From positions 1 through 39,763 of the forward strand of contig JAUIKE010000065.1 of assembly GCA_030430845.1 (NCBI GenBank): a stretch of DNA of 39,763 nt, in the 5' to 3' direction. Below the pieces are notes generated by a model. It did not search any database, was not told where the DNA came from, and was given only the letters and a program-made list of their open reading frames with translations. The stretch's first letter is position 1. Each line of letters begins with the position of its first letter. A program made the translations under genes and the position numbers. This DNA comes from Bacteroidia bacterium (lineage in GTDB: Bacteria > Bacteroidota > Bacteroidia > Chitinophagales > Saprospiraceae). Below are positions 9,192 through 17,854 of the stretch, piece after piece.

Positions 9192-10169
9192 ATGAAACCA
9201 CACAGCTTTTGTCCACCCTCCCTTTTGCTATTGAGCATGGCCTTTTTGATCGCCTGCCAATCCAACACCTCCACCGAAGAGCCAGCCCCCCCCGGGGAGG
9301 AAGAAAAAAAAGTGCAGGCACTCCTCCTCACGCAGAATTTTGACTACAACAATGCCGACAAAAACAGGATCACCGGTGCATACATCCCCCAACAGCGATT
9401 GGAGGTGCCGCAAAACCTCGAACCCCAAAACAAATGGGTTATGTTTGAAGGACCTGTACTCGAAAACGATCTGATCGCCTACCGCTTTTATATGGACAGC
9501 CGCCACCGGACCGACATTTACGGCAAACGGGTCAAAGACCTGGTCATGGATACCGTTAGCTGGCAATACCACGACATCATGGACTGGGGCTCTGATATTC
9601 TCAAAGTGAATCAGTCCCTCGGCATCGGGAGCCCGGCCATCTGGTACCAGGATTCGCTGTTCACCCTCTCTAATTGCGAGAAAAAAGTAGTGGAGATCCA
9701 CTCCCAGGACGCCGAATCCGCCACCATCCGAACCACTTTCAGCGGGCTAAAGATTATGGACCATCAATTTGACCTCGTCCAGGACTGGTCCATCCGGGCC
9801 GGAGAAGCCTGGACCACCATCCAACTGGAGGTTCAAAACGGCAGTCTGCCCCAGGGCATGTACTTCGCCACCGGCTTTGTAAAACACCTGGATGCCCTCC
9901 AAAGCGGAGAGGCCGCGAACTGCCGATACGCCTTTACCTGGGGCGAACAATCGTTCCATCACGAAAATATGGGCATGGGTGTGGTGATGAAGCTCGAAGA
10001 TGAACCTGAGTTGCTGCCCAATGCCTGGAGCCATGCTTATGTGTTCAAAAACGCTCCCCAAAAGCTCCGCTATCGCTTTTTGGCGGCCTGGGAAAGAGAC
10101 GTCATCGGTGTTCAGCAAGCCGGCGATTTTAAAAATCTAATGATACAAGCCTGTGAACCAATGCAATAA
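9192..10169 (+). CDS. DUF4861-type lipoprotein
   Basis: A 325-residue exported lipoprotein. The N-terminus has a hydrophobic signal ending in the lipobox LIAC (Cys22), followed by an acidic, proline-rich linker (about 23-40) that would hold the folded domain away from the membrane. The rest resembles DUF4861 proteins (ENDLIAYRFYMDSRHRTDIY, HDIMDWGSDILKVNQSLG, FATGFVKH, YAFTWGEQ), a family found in pectin- and uronate-related loci of Bacteroidota. The biochemical role is not clear to me; a beta-sandwich enzyme or sugar-binding fold is plausible. It is the first gene of a four-gene plus-strand run, with only 11 bp before the next start, and has candidate operator site 2 upstream. The family call is from recall of motifs, not a search. 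Confidence 0.75.
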   Translation: MKPHSFCPPSLLLLSMAFLIACQSNTSTEEPAPPGEEEKKVQALLLTQNFDYNNADKNRITGAYIPQQRLEVPQNLEPQNKWVMFEGPVLENDLIAYRFYMDSRHRTDIYGKRVKDLVMDTVSWQYHDIMDWGSDILKVNQSLGIGSPAIWYQDSLFTLSNCEKKVVEIHSQDAESATIRTTFSGLKIMDHQFDLVQDWSIRAGEAWTTIQLEVQNGSLPQGMYFATGFVKHLDALQSGEAANCRYAFTWGEQSFHHENMGMGVVMKLEDEPELLPNAWSHAYVFKNAPQKLRYRFLAAWERDVIGVQQAGDFKNLMIQACEPMQ

Positions 10170-10180
10170 AACCGAAACCT

Positions 10181-12262
10181 ATGCATAATTATATTTTACC
10201 AAGCTTCCTTCTACTAATTGCCTTTACTAACCTTTGCATCGCACAGCAAGCTTCAACAATCGTTTTTGAAGACAGCAACGGCCACCTCCGATATGTAGCC
10301 GATGCAGAGAACAACTATATCCCCGATTTCAGTTATGCCGGTTATAAAAACGGGGAAGCCCCGATTCCGGAGGTGCCGGTCGTCAAAACGATTAGCGCCA
10401 TTGAAGGAGATAACACGGCCCATATCCAGGCCGCTTTAGACGAGATAGGCGCGCTGCCGATGGATGAAAACGGCCTGCGAGGGGCTTTGCTACTGGAGGC
10501 CGGCACATATGACATTCAGGGTACCTTGGTGATCAGAGAAAGTGGGGTGGTATTACGAGGCGTAGGCGACAGTAGCGACCCGGCCAATAACACCATCTTA
10601 CTGGGCATCGGCAACAGCCCTGCGAACAGGGACCTCATTCAGGTCGGCAATACGCCGAATGCCAGCTGGTCGAAGTCCGTTCCGGGCACCCATTCGGTTG
10701 TGACCAGCGACTTTGTACCGGCTGGGTCCAGATCTCTTAAGGTGGCCGCACCTGAATTATTCAGTGAAGGCAATAACGTCATTATCCATCATGCCAGTAC
10801 CCAGGAATGGCTGGCCTCTGTTAATTTTGGTGATACGGATGTGGATGCGCCCTGGTCACCCGGCGAAATTGATATTGTATACAACCGCTACATTACAGCG
10901 GTCGATTTTGAGGAAAGTAAGATCACCCTGGACGCACCGATATACGATCATCTGGACCGCTCCTTGTCCGTGGCGGAAGTCTACGTTCTGAATAAAGAAG
11001 ACCTTCGGCAAAATATAGGAGTCGAAAACTTGCGGATCGATATTCAAACCGCCGGCGAATCAGATGAGAACCATGCCTATAACGCCATCCGCCTGATTGG
11101 TGTGGAAGATTGTTGGGTACAACAAATTACGGCTTTACATTTTGTTTATGCCGCCGTCGATACCCGGGCTGCCAGTCGCGTGACGGTGCGCGACTGCCAG
11201 GGGTTGGCACCGCATTCCGAAATAACCGGCGCCAGAAGATACAATTTTGCCGCTGGGCACCTGTCGAATAATATTTTATTCGAAAATTGCTTTGCTACCG
11301 AAGGCCGCCACTCTTTCGTGTCCAACGGAGCCAGCACCGTCTCCGGCATTGTTTTCTATAATTGTCAATCCCAAACCGATTATTCTTCCAGTGAGGGCCA
11401 CCGCCGCTGGAGTCAGGGGCTGTTGTTTGATAACATCACCTTTTCCCGTTCACAAACTAATACGCTGCTGGGACTCTACAATCGCGGAAGCTTTGGTACG
11501 GGGCACGGATGGTCGGCTGTGCACAGTGTGGCCTGGGGCGTAAAAGTACCGCTGTCCCGCAATATTAAGTTGCAAAAGCCGCCCGGACGGCAAAACTATG
11601 CCATTGCCTGCCCCTCCTACGTGACCAACCTCCACAACTTCCCCCATCCGAAAGGGTATGAAGAACTGAGTAATCAAACACCACTGATCCCTTCATTATA
11701 TGTCAAACAACTACAAACACGCCTGGGCCTCGGCATCCCTCCGGATGGCCCGGCTATGCTGGAAGCTAAGTGGATGGACGGGCAGGTCCTGCTCCATTGG
11801 CTCGACATCGCCGCCCGGGAAACTGCCTACCACGTCGAACTATCTACCGACGGAGGAGCTTCCTTCACTACCATAGCGGACTTGCCGGCTGATGCCGACT
11901 CATTCATCCATACGGAACTAGCGCCCTACCAAGGCTCCGAATTGATATACCGGGTATACGCAAGCGGCCATGAGGGGCCCTCTCCTTACTCCAATACCGC
12001 TCAGATCGACCCGCTGACCAGTACAGAGGTGGAGCCTGTTCCCAAGCTAAAAGTATCCCCCAATCCAGTCCGGGATACGCTGTACCTGGAAGCAGATGCC
12101 GAATCACTGAACGTCCAGGTGTTCAACGCCCTCGGAAGCTTGATAGCACAGGAGCAGCAGGTCAAACAAATCGATACCAGCCATTGGGTAAACGGGACCT
12201 ACTACTTGCGTATCAGTGACAAAACAGGGAAAAGCAGTTTAATAAAAATCATAAAGCAATAA
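10181..12262 (+). CDS. Secreted beta-helix protein (pectate-lyase-like) with T9SS sorting domain
   Basis: A 693-residue protein. Residues 1-21 are a signal peptide (ending LCIAQ). About 60-480 look like a right-handed beta-helix of the Pectate_lyase_3 type, opening with DNTAHIQAALDEIGALP and LLLEAGTYDIQGTLVIRESG and continuing with repeated rungs (NAIRLIGVEDCWVQQ, ASRVTVRDCQG, NNILFENCFA, SGIVFYNCQS). About 520-610 resemble a fibronectin type III domain (ETAYHVELSTDGGASFTT). The last 70 or so residues are a type A T9SS signal (VSPNPVRDTLYLEA, NGTYYLRI, LIKIIKQ). It is probably a cell-surface or released polysaccharide lyase or hydrolase, but no catalytic residues can be assigned by eye. It lies 11 bp after the DUF4861 gene and 2 bp before the deacetylase-like gene, so it is in one operon. 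Confidence 0.85.
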   Translation: MHNYILPSFLLLIAFTNLCIAQQASTIVFEDSNGHLRYVADAENNYIPDFSYAGYKNGEAPIPEVPVVKTISAIEGDNTAHIQAALDEIGALPMDENGLRGALLLEAGTYDIQGTLVIRESGVVLRGVGDSSDPANNTILLGIGNSPANRDLIQVGNTPNASWSKSVPGTHSVVTSDFVPAGSRSLKVAAPELFSEGNNVIIHHASTQEWLASVNFGDTDVDAPWSPGEIDIVYNRYITAVDFEESKITLDAPIYDHLDRSLSVAEVYVLNKEDLRQNIGVENLRIDIQTAGESDENHAYNAIRLIGVEDCWVQQITALHFVYAAVDTRAASRVTVRDCQGLAPHSEITGARRYNFAAGHLSNNILFENCFATEGRHSFVSNGASTVSGIVFYNCQSQTDYSSSEGHRRWSQGLLFDNITFSRSQTNTLLGLYNRGSFGTGHGWSAVHSVAWGVKVPLSRNIKLQKPPGRQNYAIACPSYVTNLHNFPHPKGYEELSNQTPLIPSLYVKQLQTRLGLGIPPDGPAMLEAKWMDGQVLLHWLDIAARETAYHVELSTDGGASFTTIADLPADADSFIHTELAPYQGSELIYRVYASGHEGPSPYSNTAQIDPLTSTEVEPVPKLKVSPNPVRDTLYLEADAESLNVQVFNALGSLIAQEQQVKQIDTSHWVNGTYYLRISDKTGKSSLIKIIKQ

Positions 12263-12264
12263 AG

Positions 12265-13062
12265 ATGTTAAGAATCAATATCGCCCTGGCAGCTCTTCTT
12301 TTATTACTGACGCAGGCCTGCAGTATTCCCCCCAAAGCAAAGGGGCCAAATTCAAAACCCTTCGTCGTACTCAAGCTCGACGATCTCTGGCAGGAAGACG
12401 GGCTAGTTCATGCGGGCTGGCAGCAGGTGGTCGATTTTCTAAACAAGGAAAAAGTGACCGGAACGATCGGCCTGGTGTGTGAATCCCTCGAAAAAGATGA
12501 TCCGGCCTACTTCGACTGGATCCGGCAAAGACAGCAGGAAGGCTATGAGATCTGGCATCACGGATATTGCCACTGCAGATCAACCGTAGAAGGTGTCGAA
12601 ATAAGGGAATTTCGCGGAGCCGACTATGCCGCTCAAATGAAACACCTGAAAAATGCACAGGACCTGGCCTCCGAAAAACTAGGCATCACCCTGCGCTCTT
12701 TCGGCGCCCCCTACAATTCGACCGACGAGTTTACGGCTCAGGCGCTGGCCCAAATTCCAGACATCAAGGTATGGATGTACAAAGAAACTCAGGCCCCTAC
12801 CGACAAATTTGTCATCCAACGCATTGCCGAAGTCAATATCGAATACCCGGTGCACATCCCCGACCTTGAAAAACTCAAAGCCGGATACGAGCAATTTAAA
12901 GACGAACCCATTCTGGTCATCCAGGGGCATCCGCGCAGCTGGGTGGAAGAGCCCAAGCGCTTTGAGACCTTCAAGCAAATAGTGCATTTCCTCAAAGCTG
13001 AAGGCGTTCGATTTACCACGCCCTATGCTTATTACCAACTACAGCAGGCCTCCGGTCAGTAA
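12265..13062 (+). CDS. Polysaccharide-deacetylase-like lipoprotein (NodB/DUF2334-type fold)
   Basis: A 265-residue lipoprotein with signal and lipobox LTQAC (Cys19). The body shows the metal-dependent deacetylase pattern of carbohydrate esterase family 4 and DUF2334 relatives: an Asp-Asp pair in VVLKLDDLW, an HxxxH motif in HHGYCHC, the substrate-groove motif RSFGAPYNSTDEF, and a late histidine in VIQGHPRSW. These would bind a divalent metal and deacetylate a sugar chain in the periplasm or on the cell surface. It starts 2 bp after the beta-helix gene stop, so it is probably translationally coupled to it. Removing O-acetyl groups before or during lyase attack on an acidic glycan fits the context; the substrate is inference. 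It could instead be an inactive relative, although all metal ligands appear to be present. Confidence 0.8.
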   Translation: MLRINIALAALLLLLTQACSIPPKAKGPNSKPFVVLKLDDLWQEDGLVHAGWQQVVDFLNKEKVTGTIGLVCESLEKDDPAYFDWIRQRQQEGYEIWHHGYCHCRSTVEGVEIREFRGADYAAQMKHLKNAQDLASEKLGITLRSFGAPYNSTDEFTAQALAQIPDIKVWMYKETQAPTDKFVIQRIAEVNIEYPVHIPDLEKLKAGYEQFKDEPILVIQGHPRSWVEEPKRFETFKQIVHFLKAEGVRFTTPYAYYQLQQASGQ

Positions 13063-13114
13063 GCTTGCTGCCTTACTTTTTTTAACCAAAAAACTGTTTT
13101 ATAAATCTTGTAGC

Positions 13115-15601
13115 ATGAAAAAATCTATACTACTCTTTTTTATTTTCTGCCTTCCAATGCTGGCAACCGCTCAGTTCTGGGAACATCACTGGACCGATCA
13201 AAACTATATTTTCACCGGCTCCGGCGGTGATGTCTTGAGCGTCACTCCAACAGCCTGCGAAGAAGGGCTCGTTCAGGTCACTGACCCCCTCAATGTGCCA
13301 CTGGCCGCCTATAGTCCCATAATTGTTAATCCTAAAAACAGTGGAGGAGAAGAAATCACCGATATCAGCGCTTTTCCCCTCAGCTTTAGCATGCGGGCCA
13401 GGAGTGCCGAGCAAATCATTGTAGGGGTTCTATTCCGATCAGACGACGGCAGCGCCGGTTTTCGGACATCCATCCTATACGACACCATCCCGGCCGGACT
13501 GGAAGCCTGGACAGAGATCTCCATCACCTTTTCCGGCGAAGACATCAGCGGCTTCAATGCCGGGAACCTGCGCGACTGCTGGTTTTTCCTGGACCGGGGC
13601 AGCGACAACTTCGCCGGCAACGAACTGTACATTGATTACATCACCCTCGGCGGAGGGCCCAGCCCCGGCATGGAATCGCCCTGTGAAGCCGGCATCGAGC
13701 CTGATGGCGTGATTTTCGCAGAGTATTTTTCCGGGCAGGAAGTTCGAAACATCAATACCGGAAGCAGTGCCGGGCAGGTAACGACCTTCACCCTGGATAC
13801 GATTTGCGAAACCTTACAGCTCCGTATTACAGATCCGGAAAACGCCCCTTTAACCGCTTACAATGCCTATCAGGTCAATCCCTTTAGCGAAAATGGCGAA
13901 GAGATCACCGACATCTCCGACAAGGTCCAATTCACGATGCGGGTCCGATCGGCAGAAGCCCTGGATGTGGATGTGCTGTTCCGCTCCGGGGAAGGCACGA
14001 ACGACGAACGCAGCGACCGGAAAACGGTCAGCATACCCGGGGGGCTGGAAAACTGGACCAGCTTTACCATTGCGCTTGACAGTTCTGACTATGCCGGCTT
14101 TGATCCGTCCGACCTGCGCGACATATGGTTCTACCTGGATCGGGGCAGCGACAACTTCGCCGGCAATGAATTCTATATTGATCATATTGTTATAGGTGGG
14201 CAAGCCGATACCACTCGTAACTCGCCCTGCGATCAGCCTGCCGAAAGCGGTGAAGTGGTTTTTGCGGATTATTTTCAGGCAGATTCCTTACGGTCTATCA
14301 ATACCGGCAGTACGGCCGGCGTAGTGACGACCTTTACCCTCGATATGGAGTGCGAAACCCTCCAGCTCAGCATACCCGATCCGAACAATAATCCATTGCC
14401 GCCCTACAATGCTTATTTAGTCAATCCAATAGATGAAAATGGAGAAGACATCACCGACCTCAGCGGCCGGGTCAATGTCAGTATGCGGGTGCGCTCGGCC
14501 GGGACGATCAATATGGACATTCTGTTTCGCTCCGGGGAAGGCACGCAGGAAGAACGCAGCGCAAGAAAGGCGGTGACTATTCTCGGCGGGCTGGAAAACT
14601 GGACCAGCTTTACCCTGGAATTCTCAGAATCTGAACTGGAAGGCTTCAAGCCGGACGATCTGCGCGATATGTGGTTTTATTTAGACCGCGGCACGCCCAA
14701 TTTTGCCGGTAATGAGCTGTATATTGACCACATCATCATAGGCGGGCAGGCCGACAGCAGCCGGTATTCTCCTTGTACGACAGAGGTGCTCGCACAAAGT
14801 TGGCTGGAAAACTGGGACACGGATACCCCCAGCCTGCTCGGAGGAAGCGAAACCAGCAAATTGACCCTCACGCAAACAGCATGTGAGGAGATCAAAATCG
14901 AAGTCACCGACTCCTTAAACGAGCCCTACCTCGCTTTTCGGCCGATCGTCATTAATCCCGTCAATGAACGGGGCAGTGCAATTACCAATATCAGCGAGCA
15001 GGTACAGGTAGTAATACGAGCCAGGAGTGCGGCCGAAGTACCGATCGGCGTACTCTTCCGCTCAGGTGACGGCTCAGCGGATTTCCGTACGGCCACCCTG
15101 ACCCAAAAGGTGTCAGGCACCCTGGATGCCTGGACGACGCTGACCTATACCTTTACAGAAGAAGGCCTGGGTGGATTTGACCCCGAAAATCTGCGGGATC
15201 TCTGGATTTTTCTGGACAGAGAAAACAATAACTTCCCCGGTAATGAGCTTTACCTGGATTACATCGCCATTGGTGCCCCGGCCGACTCTACGGTCCATTC
15301 GCCCTGCGGATTACCTGATGTGATCGTAAGTACGGATGAAGTGATACAGACCTCCTTTTTTGACGTCTATCCCAATCCGGTAAAAGATCAGCTACAGATC
15401 GAATTCCAAGACGGTTTTTACCTGGAGAACGATCATAAACTACTGCTCTTCGACGCATCAGGAAGGCTCGTACGAACCCAAAGCATCCCTGAAGCTCAAA
15501 AACAGTTTTCGCTGGATGTTTCCAATTTGCCGAAAGGCCTTTGGTATCTTCAAATCCGCAATCGGCAATATTATTTTACAAAGCAGATCCTAAAACACTG
15601 A
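13115..15601 (+). CDS. Secreted four-repeat protein (putative carbohydrate-binding) with T9SS sorting domain
   Basis: An 828-residue exported protein. I start it at ATG 13115 (MKKSILLFFIFCLPMLATAQ, a clean signal peptide) rather than the in-frame ATG at 13025, which lies inside the previous gene and would add a non-signal leader. Four modules of about 165-175 residues follow (roughly 19-185, 195-367, 376-547, 560-724). Each has an RARSA/RVRSA strand, a (V/I)LFRS(G/D) strand and a closing signature of the form DLRDxWFYLDRGxxNFAGNEx, then YIDxIxIGG. The last 80 or so residues are a T9SS signal (VYPNPVKDQLQIEF, ending YYFTKQILKH). No catalytic residues stand out; beta-sandwich carbohydrate-binding modules are my best guess. 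It is last in the operon, with a hairpin just after the stop. Confidence 0.8.
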   Translation: MKKSILLFFIFCLPMLATAQFWEHHWTDQNYIFTGSGGDVLSVTPTACEEGLVQVTDPLNVPLAAYSPIIVNPKNSGGEEITDISAFPLSFSMRARSAEQIIVGVLFRSDDGSAGFRTSILYDTIPAGLEAWTEISITFSGEDISGFNAGNLRDCWFFLDRGSDNFAGNELYIDYITLGGGPSPGMESPCEAGIEPDGVIFAEYFSGQEVRNINTGSSAGQVTTFTLDTICETLQLRITDPENAPLTAYNAYQVNPFSENGEEITDISDKVQFTMRVRSAEALDVDVLFRSGEGTNDERSDRKTVSIPGGLENWTSFTIALDSSDYAGFDPSDLRDIWFYLDRGSDNFAGNEFYIDHIVIGGQADTTRNSPCDQPAESGEVVFADYFQADSLRSINTGSTAGVVTTFTLDMECETLQLSIPDPNNNPLPPYNAYLVNPIDENGEDITDLSGRVNVSMRVRSAGTINMDILFRSGEGTQEERSARKAVTILGGLENWTSFTLEFSESELEGFKPDDLRDMWFYLDRGTPNFAGNELYIDHIIIGGQADSSRYSPCTTEVLAQSWLENWDTDTPSLLGGSETSKLTLTQTACEEIKIEVTDSLNEPYLAFRPIVINPVNERGSAITNISEQVQVVIRARSAAEVPIGVLFRSGDGSADFRTATLTQKVSGTLDAWTTLTYTFTEEGLGGFDPENLRDLWIFLDRENNNFPGNELYLDYIAIGAPADSTVHSPCGLPDVIVSTDEVIQTSFFDVYPNPVKDQLQIEFQDGFYLENDHKLLLFDASGRLVRTQSIPEAQKQFSLDVSNLPKGLWYLQIRNRQYYFTKQILKH
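13700..14755 (+). repeat. Tandem repeats 2 and 3 of the four-module secreted protein
   Basis: The modules at about 13700-14215 and 14240-14755 are the most alike of the four at DNA level, with several identical runs (for example around 14042-14068 and 14588-14614). Modules 1 (about 13170-13670) and 4 (about 14795-15290) resemble each other more than they resemble 2 and 3 in parts: both have a GDGSA strand and an FRT substitution pattern. This suggests that an ancestral module was copied and that the inner pair expanded later. Confidence 0.75.
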
Positions 15602-15609
15602 AAATAAGA

Positions 15610-15641
15610 AAGCAGTCAGCTGAGGCCTCAGCTGGCTGCTT
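15610..15641. terminator. Bidirectional terminator hairpin between convergent operons
   Basis: A 32-bp near-perfect palindrome (16-bp arms, AAGCAGTCAGCTGAGG and its complement with one T·G wobble) lies 9 bp after the four-repeat gene stop and is followed by GCTTGTTTT. The convergent uxuA stop is at 15650, so it can serve both directions. Confidence 0.8.
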
Positions 15642-15649
15642 GCTTGTTT

Positions 15650-16816
15650 TCAAATCGACCTCAGCACGCCCCATTCCAGGCCCCGCAACTCTGCCAGGCC
15701 CCGCAAGCGGCCGATGGCCGAATAGCCCGGATTCGTTCTTTTGCTCAGGTCATCCAGCATCTTATGGCCGTGATCGGGCCGCATGGGGATAGCAGTTGAG
15801 CGCTTGCTTTGCACCTCCGTTACCGCACGCATGACTTCGTACATATCCACATCGCCATCCAGGTGATCGGCTTCGTAAAAACTGCCGTCCGCTTCCCTTT
15901 TGGTACTGCGGAGGTGTAAAAAGTGAATGCGATCCGCAAAGCAGCGGACCATAGCCGGCAGCTCATTATCCTCGCGTACGCCGAAGGAGCCGGTACAGAA
16001 ACACAAGCCGTTTGCCGGGCTAGGGACGGCCTCAAAGAGGTCATCCAGGTCAGTCGCGGTACTCACCACCCTCGGCAAGCCCAGGATCGGGTAAGGTGGG
16101 TCATCCGGATGAACGACCATTTTAATGTCCGCTGCTTCCGCCACGGGTATGACCTCCGACAGGAAAGCCACCAAATGGCGTCGGAGGGTATCCGCATCGA
16201 TGCCGCTATAGGAATCAAGTGCCGCCTGGAATTGTTCGAGCGTATAGCCCTCCTCTGCTCCGGGCAGGCCGGCAATGATGTTCCGGATGAGCCGCTCTTT
16301 TTGGGCCTCCGAAAACGATTCAAGCCTTTGCTGGGCAGCCAGTTTTTGCGATTCGCTGTAGCTTTTTCCAGCGCCGGGCCTTTGCAGGAGGAATAACTCA
16401 AAAACGGCAAAATCCGTTTGGTCAAACCGAAGGGCCGTCGATCCGTCGGGTAATGGGTAGTCCAGGTCCGTCCGGGTCCAGTCGAGCACCGGCATGAAGT
16501 TGTAGGTGACCGTTTTTATACCCAGCCCGGCTAAGTTCTGTAGGCTGATTTTATAGTTTTCAAGGTGTGTTTCCCAGTTGCCACACTGCTTTTTAATATC
16601 TTCCGAAACCGGCAGGCTTTCCACGACCGACCAGGGCAGCCCGGCCGCTTCAATGGCCTCTTTCCGTTTCTGGATCTCGGCTGTTGTCCAAACCTCTCCG
16701 TTCGGGATATGGTGCAAAGCATTCACAATACCGCTAGCTCCGGCCTGACGAATATCTGCGAGGCTTACGGGATCTTCCGGGCCGTACCAACGCCATGTTT
16801 GTTCCAGTCTTTTCAT
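15650..16816 (-). CDS. uxuA: Mannonate dehydratase
   Basis: A 388-residue enzyme (EC 4.2.1.8) that dehydrates D-mannonate to 2-keto-3-deoxy-D-gluconate in the cytoplasm, a step of glucuronate catabolism. The sequence is recognisable along its whole length: [14 protein letters not shown] and [15 protein letters not shown] at the N-terminus, [56 protein letters not shown] and the C-terminal [14 protein letters not shown]. These include the His, Cys and Asp residues usual for metal binding and catalysis. Length matches the family (about 390-400). It starts 11 bp after the SDR gene stop, so the two form an operon. The usual partners UxaC, KDG kinase and KDPG aldolase are not in this window. Confidence 0.97.
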   Translation of the reverse strand: MKRLEQTWRWYGPEDPVSLADIRQAGASGIVNALHHIPNGEVWTTAEIQKRKEAIEAAGLPWSVVESLPVSEDIKKQCGNWETHLENYKISLQNLAGLGIKTVTYNFMPVLDWTRTDLDYPLPDGSTALRFDQTDFAVFELFLLQRPGAGKSYSESQKLAAQQRLESFSEAQKERLIRNIIAGLPGAEEGYTLEQFQAALDSYSGIDADTLRRHLVAFLSEVIPVAEAADIKMVVHPDDPPYPILGLPRVVSTATDLDDLFEAVPSPANGLCFCTGSFGVREDNELPAMVRCFADRIHFLHLRSTKREADGSFYEADHLDGDVDMYEVMRAVTEVQSKRSTAIPMRPDHGHKMLDDLSKRTNPGYSAIGRLRGLAELRGLEWGVLRSI

Positions 16817-16827
16817 TTTAAGTATTT

Positions 16828-17646
16828 TTAAACTCCTGAAAAAGCGCTAAAGCCTCCGTCGACGGGCACCACGATGCCGGTAATAAAAGCGGAAGCGGCA
16901 CTGCACAGCCATATAGAGGTACCGACCAGCTCATCGGGCTCGCCGAAGCGGCGCATGGGAGTGTGTTCGATGATGGTATTTCCTCTTGGAGTGAGTTGTT
17001 CTGATTCATCCAGCAATAAACGCCGGTTTTGCTCGCCGATAAAAACCCCCGGTGCGATGGCATTCACCCGAATATGAGCGCCAAATTTGGCGGCCATTTC
17101 TACGGCCAGCCACTTGGTGAAGTTATCGATAGCGGCCTTGGCTGCTGCATAGCCCACTACACGTGTAAAAGGCTGCTGAGCCGTCAGGGAAGAAATATTG
17201 ATGATGCTTCCGCTGCCCTGCTCGGCCATGGGTTGTCCGAATACATAGGTAGGCAAAACGGTGCCTTTGAGGTTTAAGGCGACTACTGCGTCAAAATCGG
17301 TGATAGACAGGTCGAAGAAGTTTTGGTCGGGGCCGATGGTAGCGCCGGCCCGGTTGCCACCGGCTACATTCAGTAAAAAATCGATTTGCCCCCACTTGCT
17401 TAATACTTGCTCCCGGGCCGATTCCAGCTGGTCCTGCTGAAGTACATCCGCCACCAGAGGCATGGCCGTCCCGCCTTGCGACTGGATCTCGGCCACCTTG
17501 GCATCAACTTTCCCGGCCGTCCTGCCCAGTATTCCGACTTTTACCCCCGCGGCGGCTAAACCACTGGCAATAGCGCCACCCAATACGCCCGCTCCTCCGG
17601 TGATGACGGCAACTTTGTCTTTTATTTGAAATAAGTCTTTTTGCAT
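16828..17646 (-). CDS. SDR-family oxidoreductase, probable fructuronate reductase (D-mannonate oxidoreductase)
   Basis: A 272-residue short-chain dehydrogenase. The cofactor motif is [21 protein letters not shown] (about 14-34, a TGxxxGxG variant), with NVAGGNRAG after the fourth strand and the catalytic residues in NISSLTAQ (Ser) and YAAAKAAI (YxxxK). The C-terminus has the usual [13 protein letters not shown]. Placed 11 bp upstream of uxuA, it most likely reduces D-fructuronate to D-mannonate with NAD(P)H, replacing the unrelated long-chain UxuB of enterobacteria, as is common in Bacteroidota. The precise substrate is inference from context; KduD-like ketouronate reduction is the main alternative. 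Candidate operator site 3 lies 82-114 bp upstream. Confidence 0.9.
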   Translation of the reverse strand: MQKDLFQIKDKVAVITGGAGVLGGAIASGLAAAGVKVGILGRTAGKVDAKVAEIQSQGGTAMPLVADVLQQDQLESAREQVLSKWGQIDFLLNVAGGNRAGATIGPDQNFFDLSITDFDAVVALNLKGTVLPTYVFGQPMAEQGSGSIINISSLTAQQPFTRVVGYAAAKAAIDNFTKWLAVEMAAKFGAHIRVNAIAPGVFIGEQNRRLLLDESEQLTPRGNTIIEHTPMRRFGEPDELVGTSIWLCSAASAFITGIVVPVDGGFSAFSGV

Positions 17647-17727
17647 GGAAAAATGAGTTTGTGTAAAGTTGATTATTTATCCTCCCCAATATATAAAGCT
17701 ATGGTTTGAAAATGGTAATATAATGGT

Positions 17728-17760
17728 GGTGTAAACGTCTAAGTTATTCAAGTTGCGATA
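17728..17760 (-). promoter_or_regulatory. Candidate operator (site 3) upstream of the SDR-uxuA operon
   Basis: On the minus strand this contains ATAACTTAGACGTTTACACC. The TAGACGTTT half-site (TAGACG at 17736-17741) matches sites 1 and 2 and lies at a similar distance from the start codon in the same orientation. The upstream half-site is weak (ATCGCAAC, shifted by about 2 bp), so this site is less certain than the other two. Confidence 0.35.
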
Positions 17761-17800
17761 TAGCTCACAATGGAATTAATTTTCTATTACAGTTGATATA

Positions 17801-17844
17801 ATAAACGAAGGCCCATCGCCGTACGGCAATGGGCCTTCGTTTAT
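17801..17844. terminator. Long hairpin terminator downstream of the FtsX-type permease gene
   Basis: The outer stem is a perfect 16 bp (ATAAACGAAGGCCCAT paired with 17829-17844). Inside it is one C·A mismatch, then a 3-bp GCC/GGC stem and a GTAC loop. It begins 11 bp after the permease stop codon on the minus strand. No long T-run follows, so classic intrinsic termination is plausible but not certain. Confidence 0.65.
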
Positions 17845-17854
17845 ATTAAAACCA

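Noticed and set aside
13025..13114. Upstream in-frame ATG for the four-repeat secreted protein
   Set aside because: It lies inside the preceding deacetylase-like gene; the ATG at 13115 gives a clean signal peptide.
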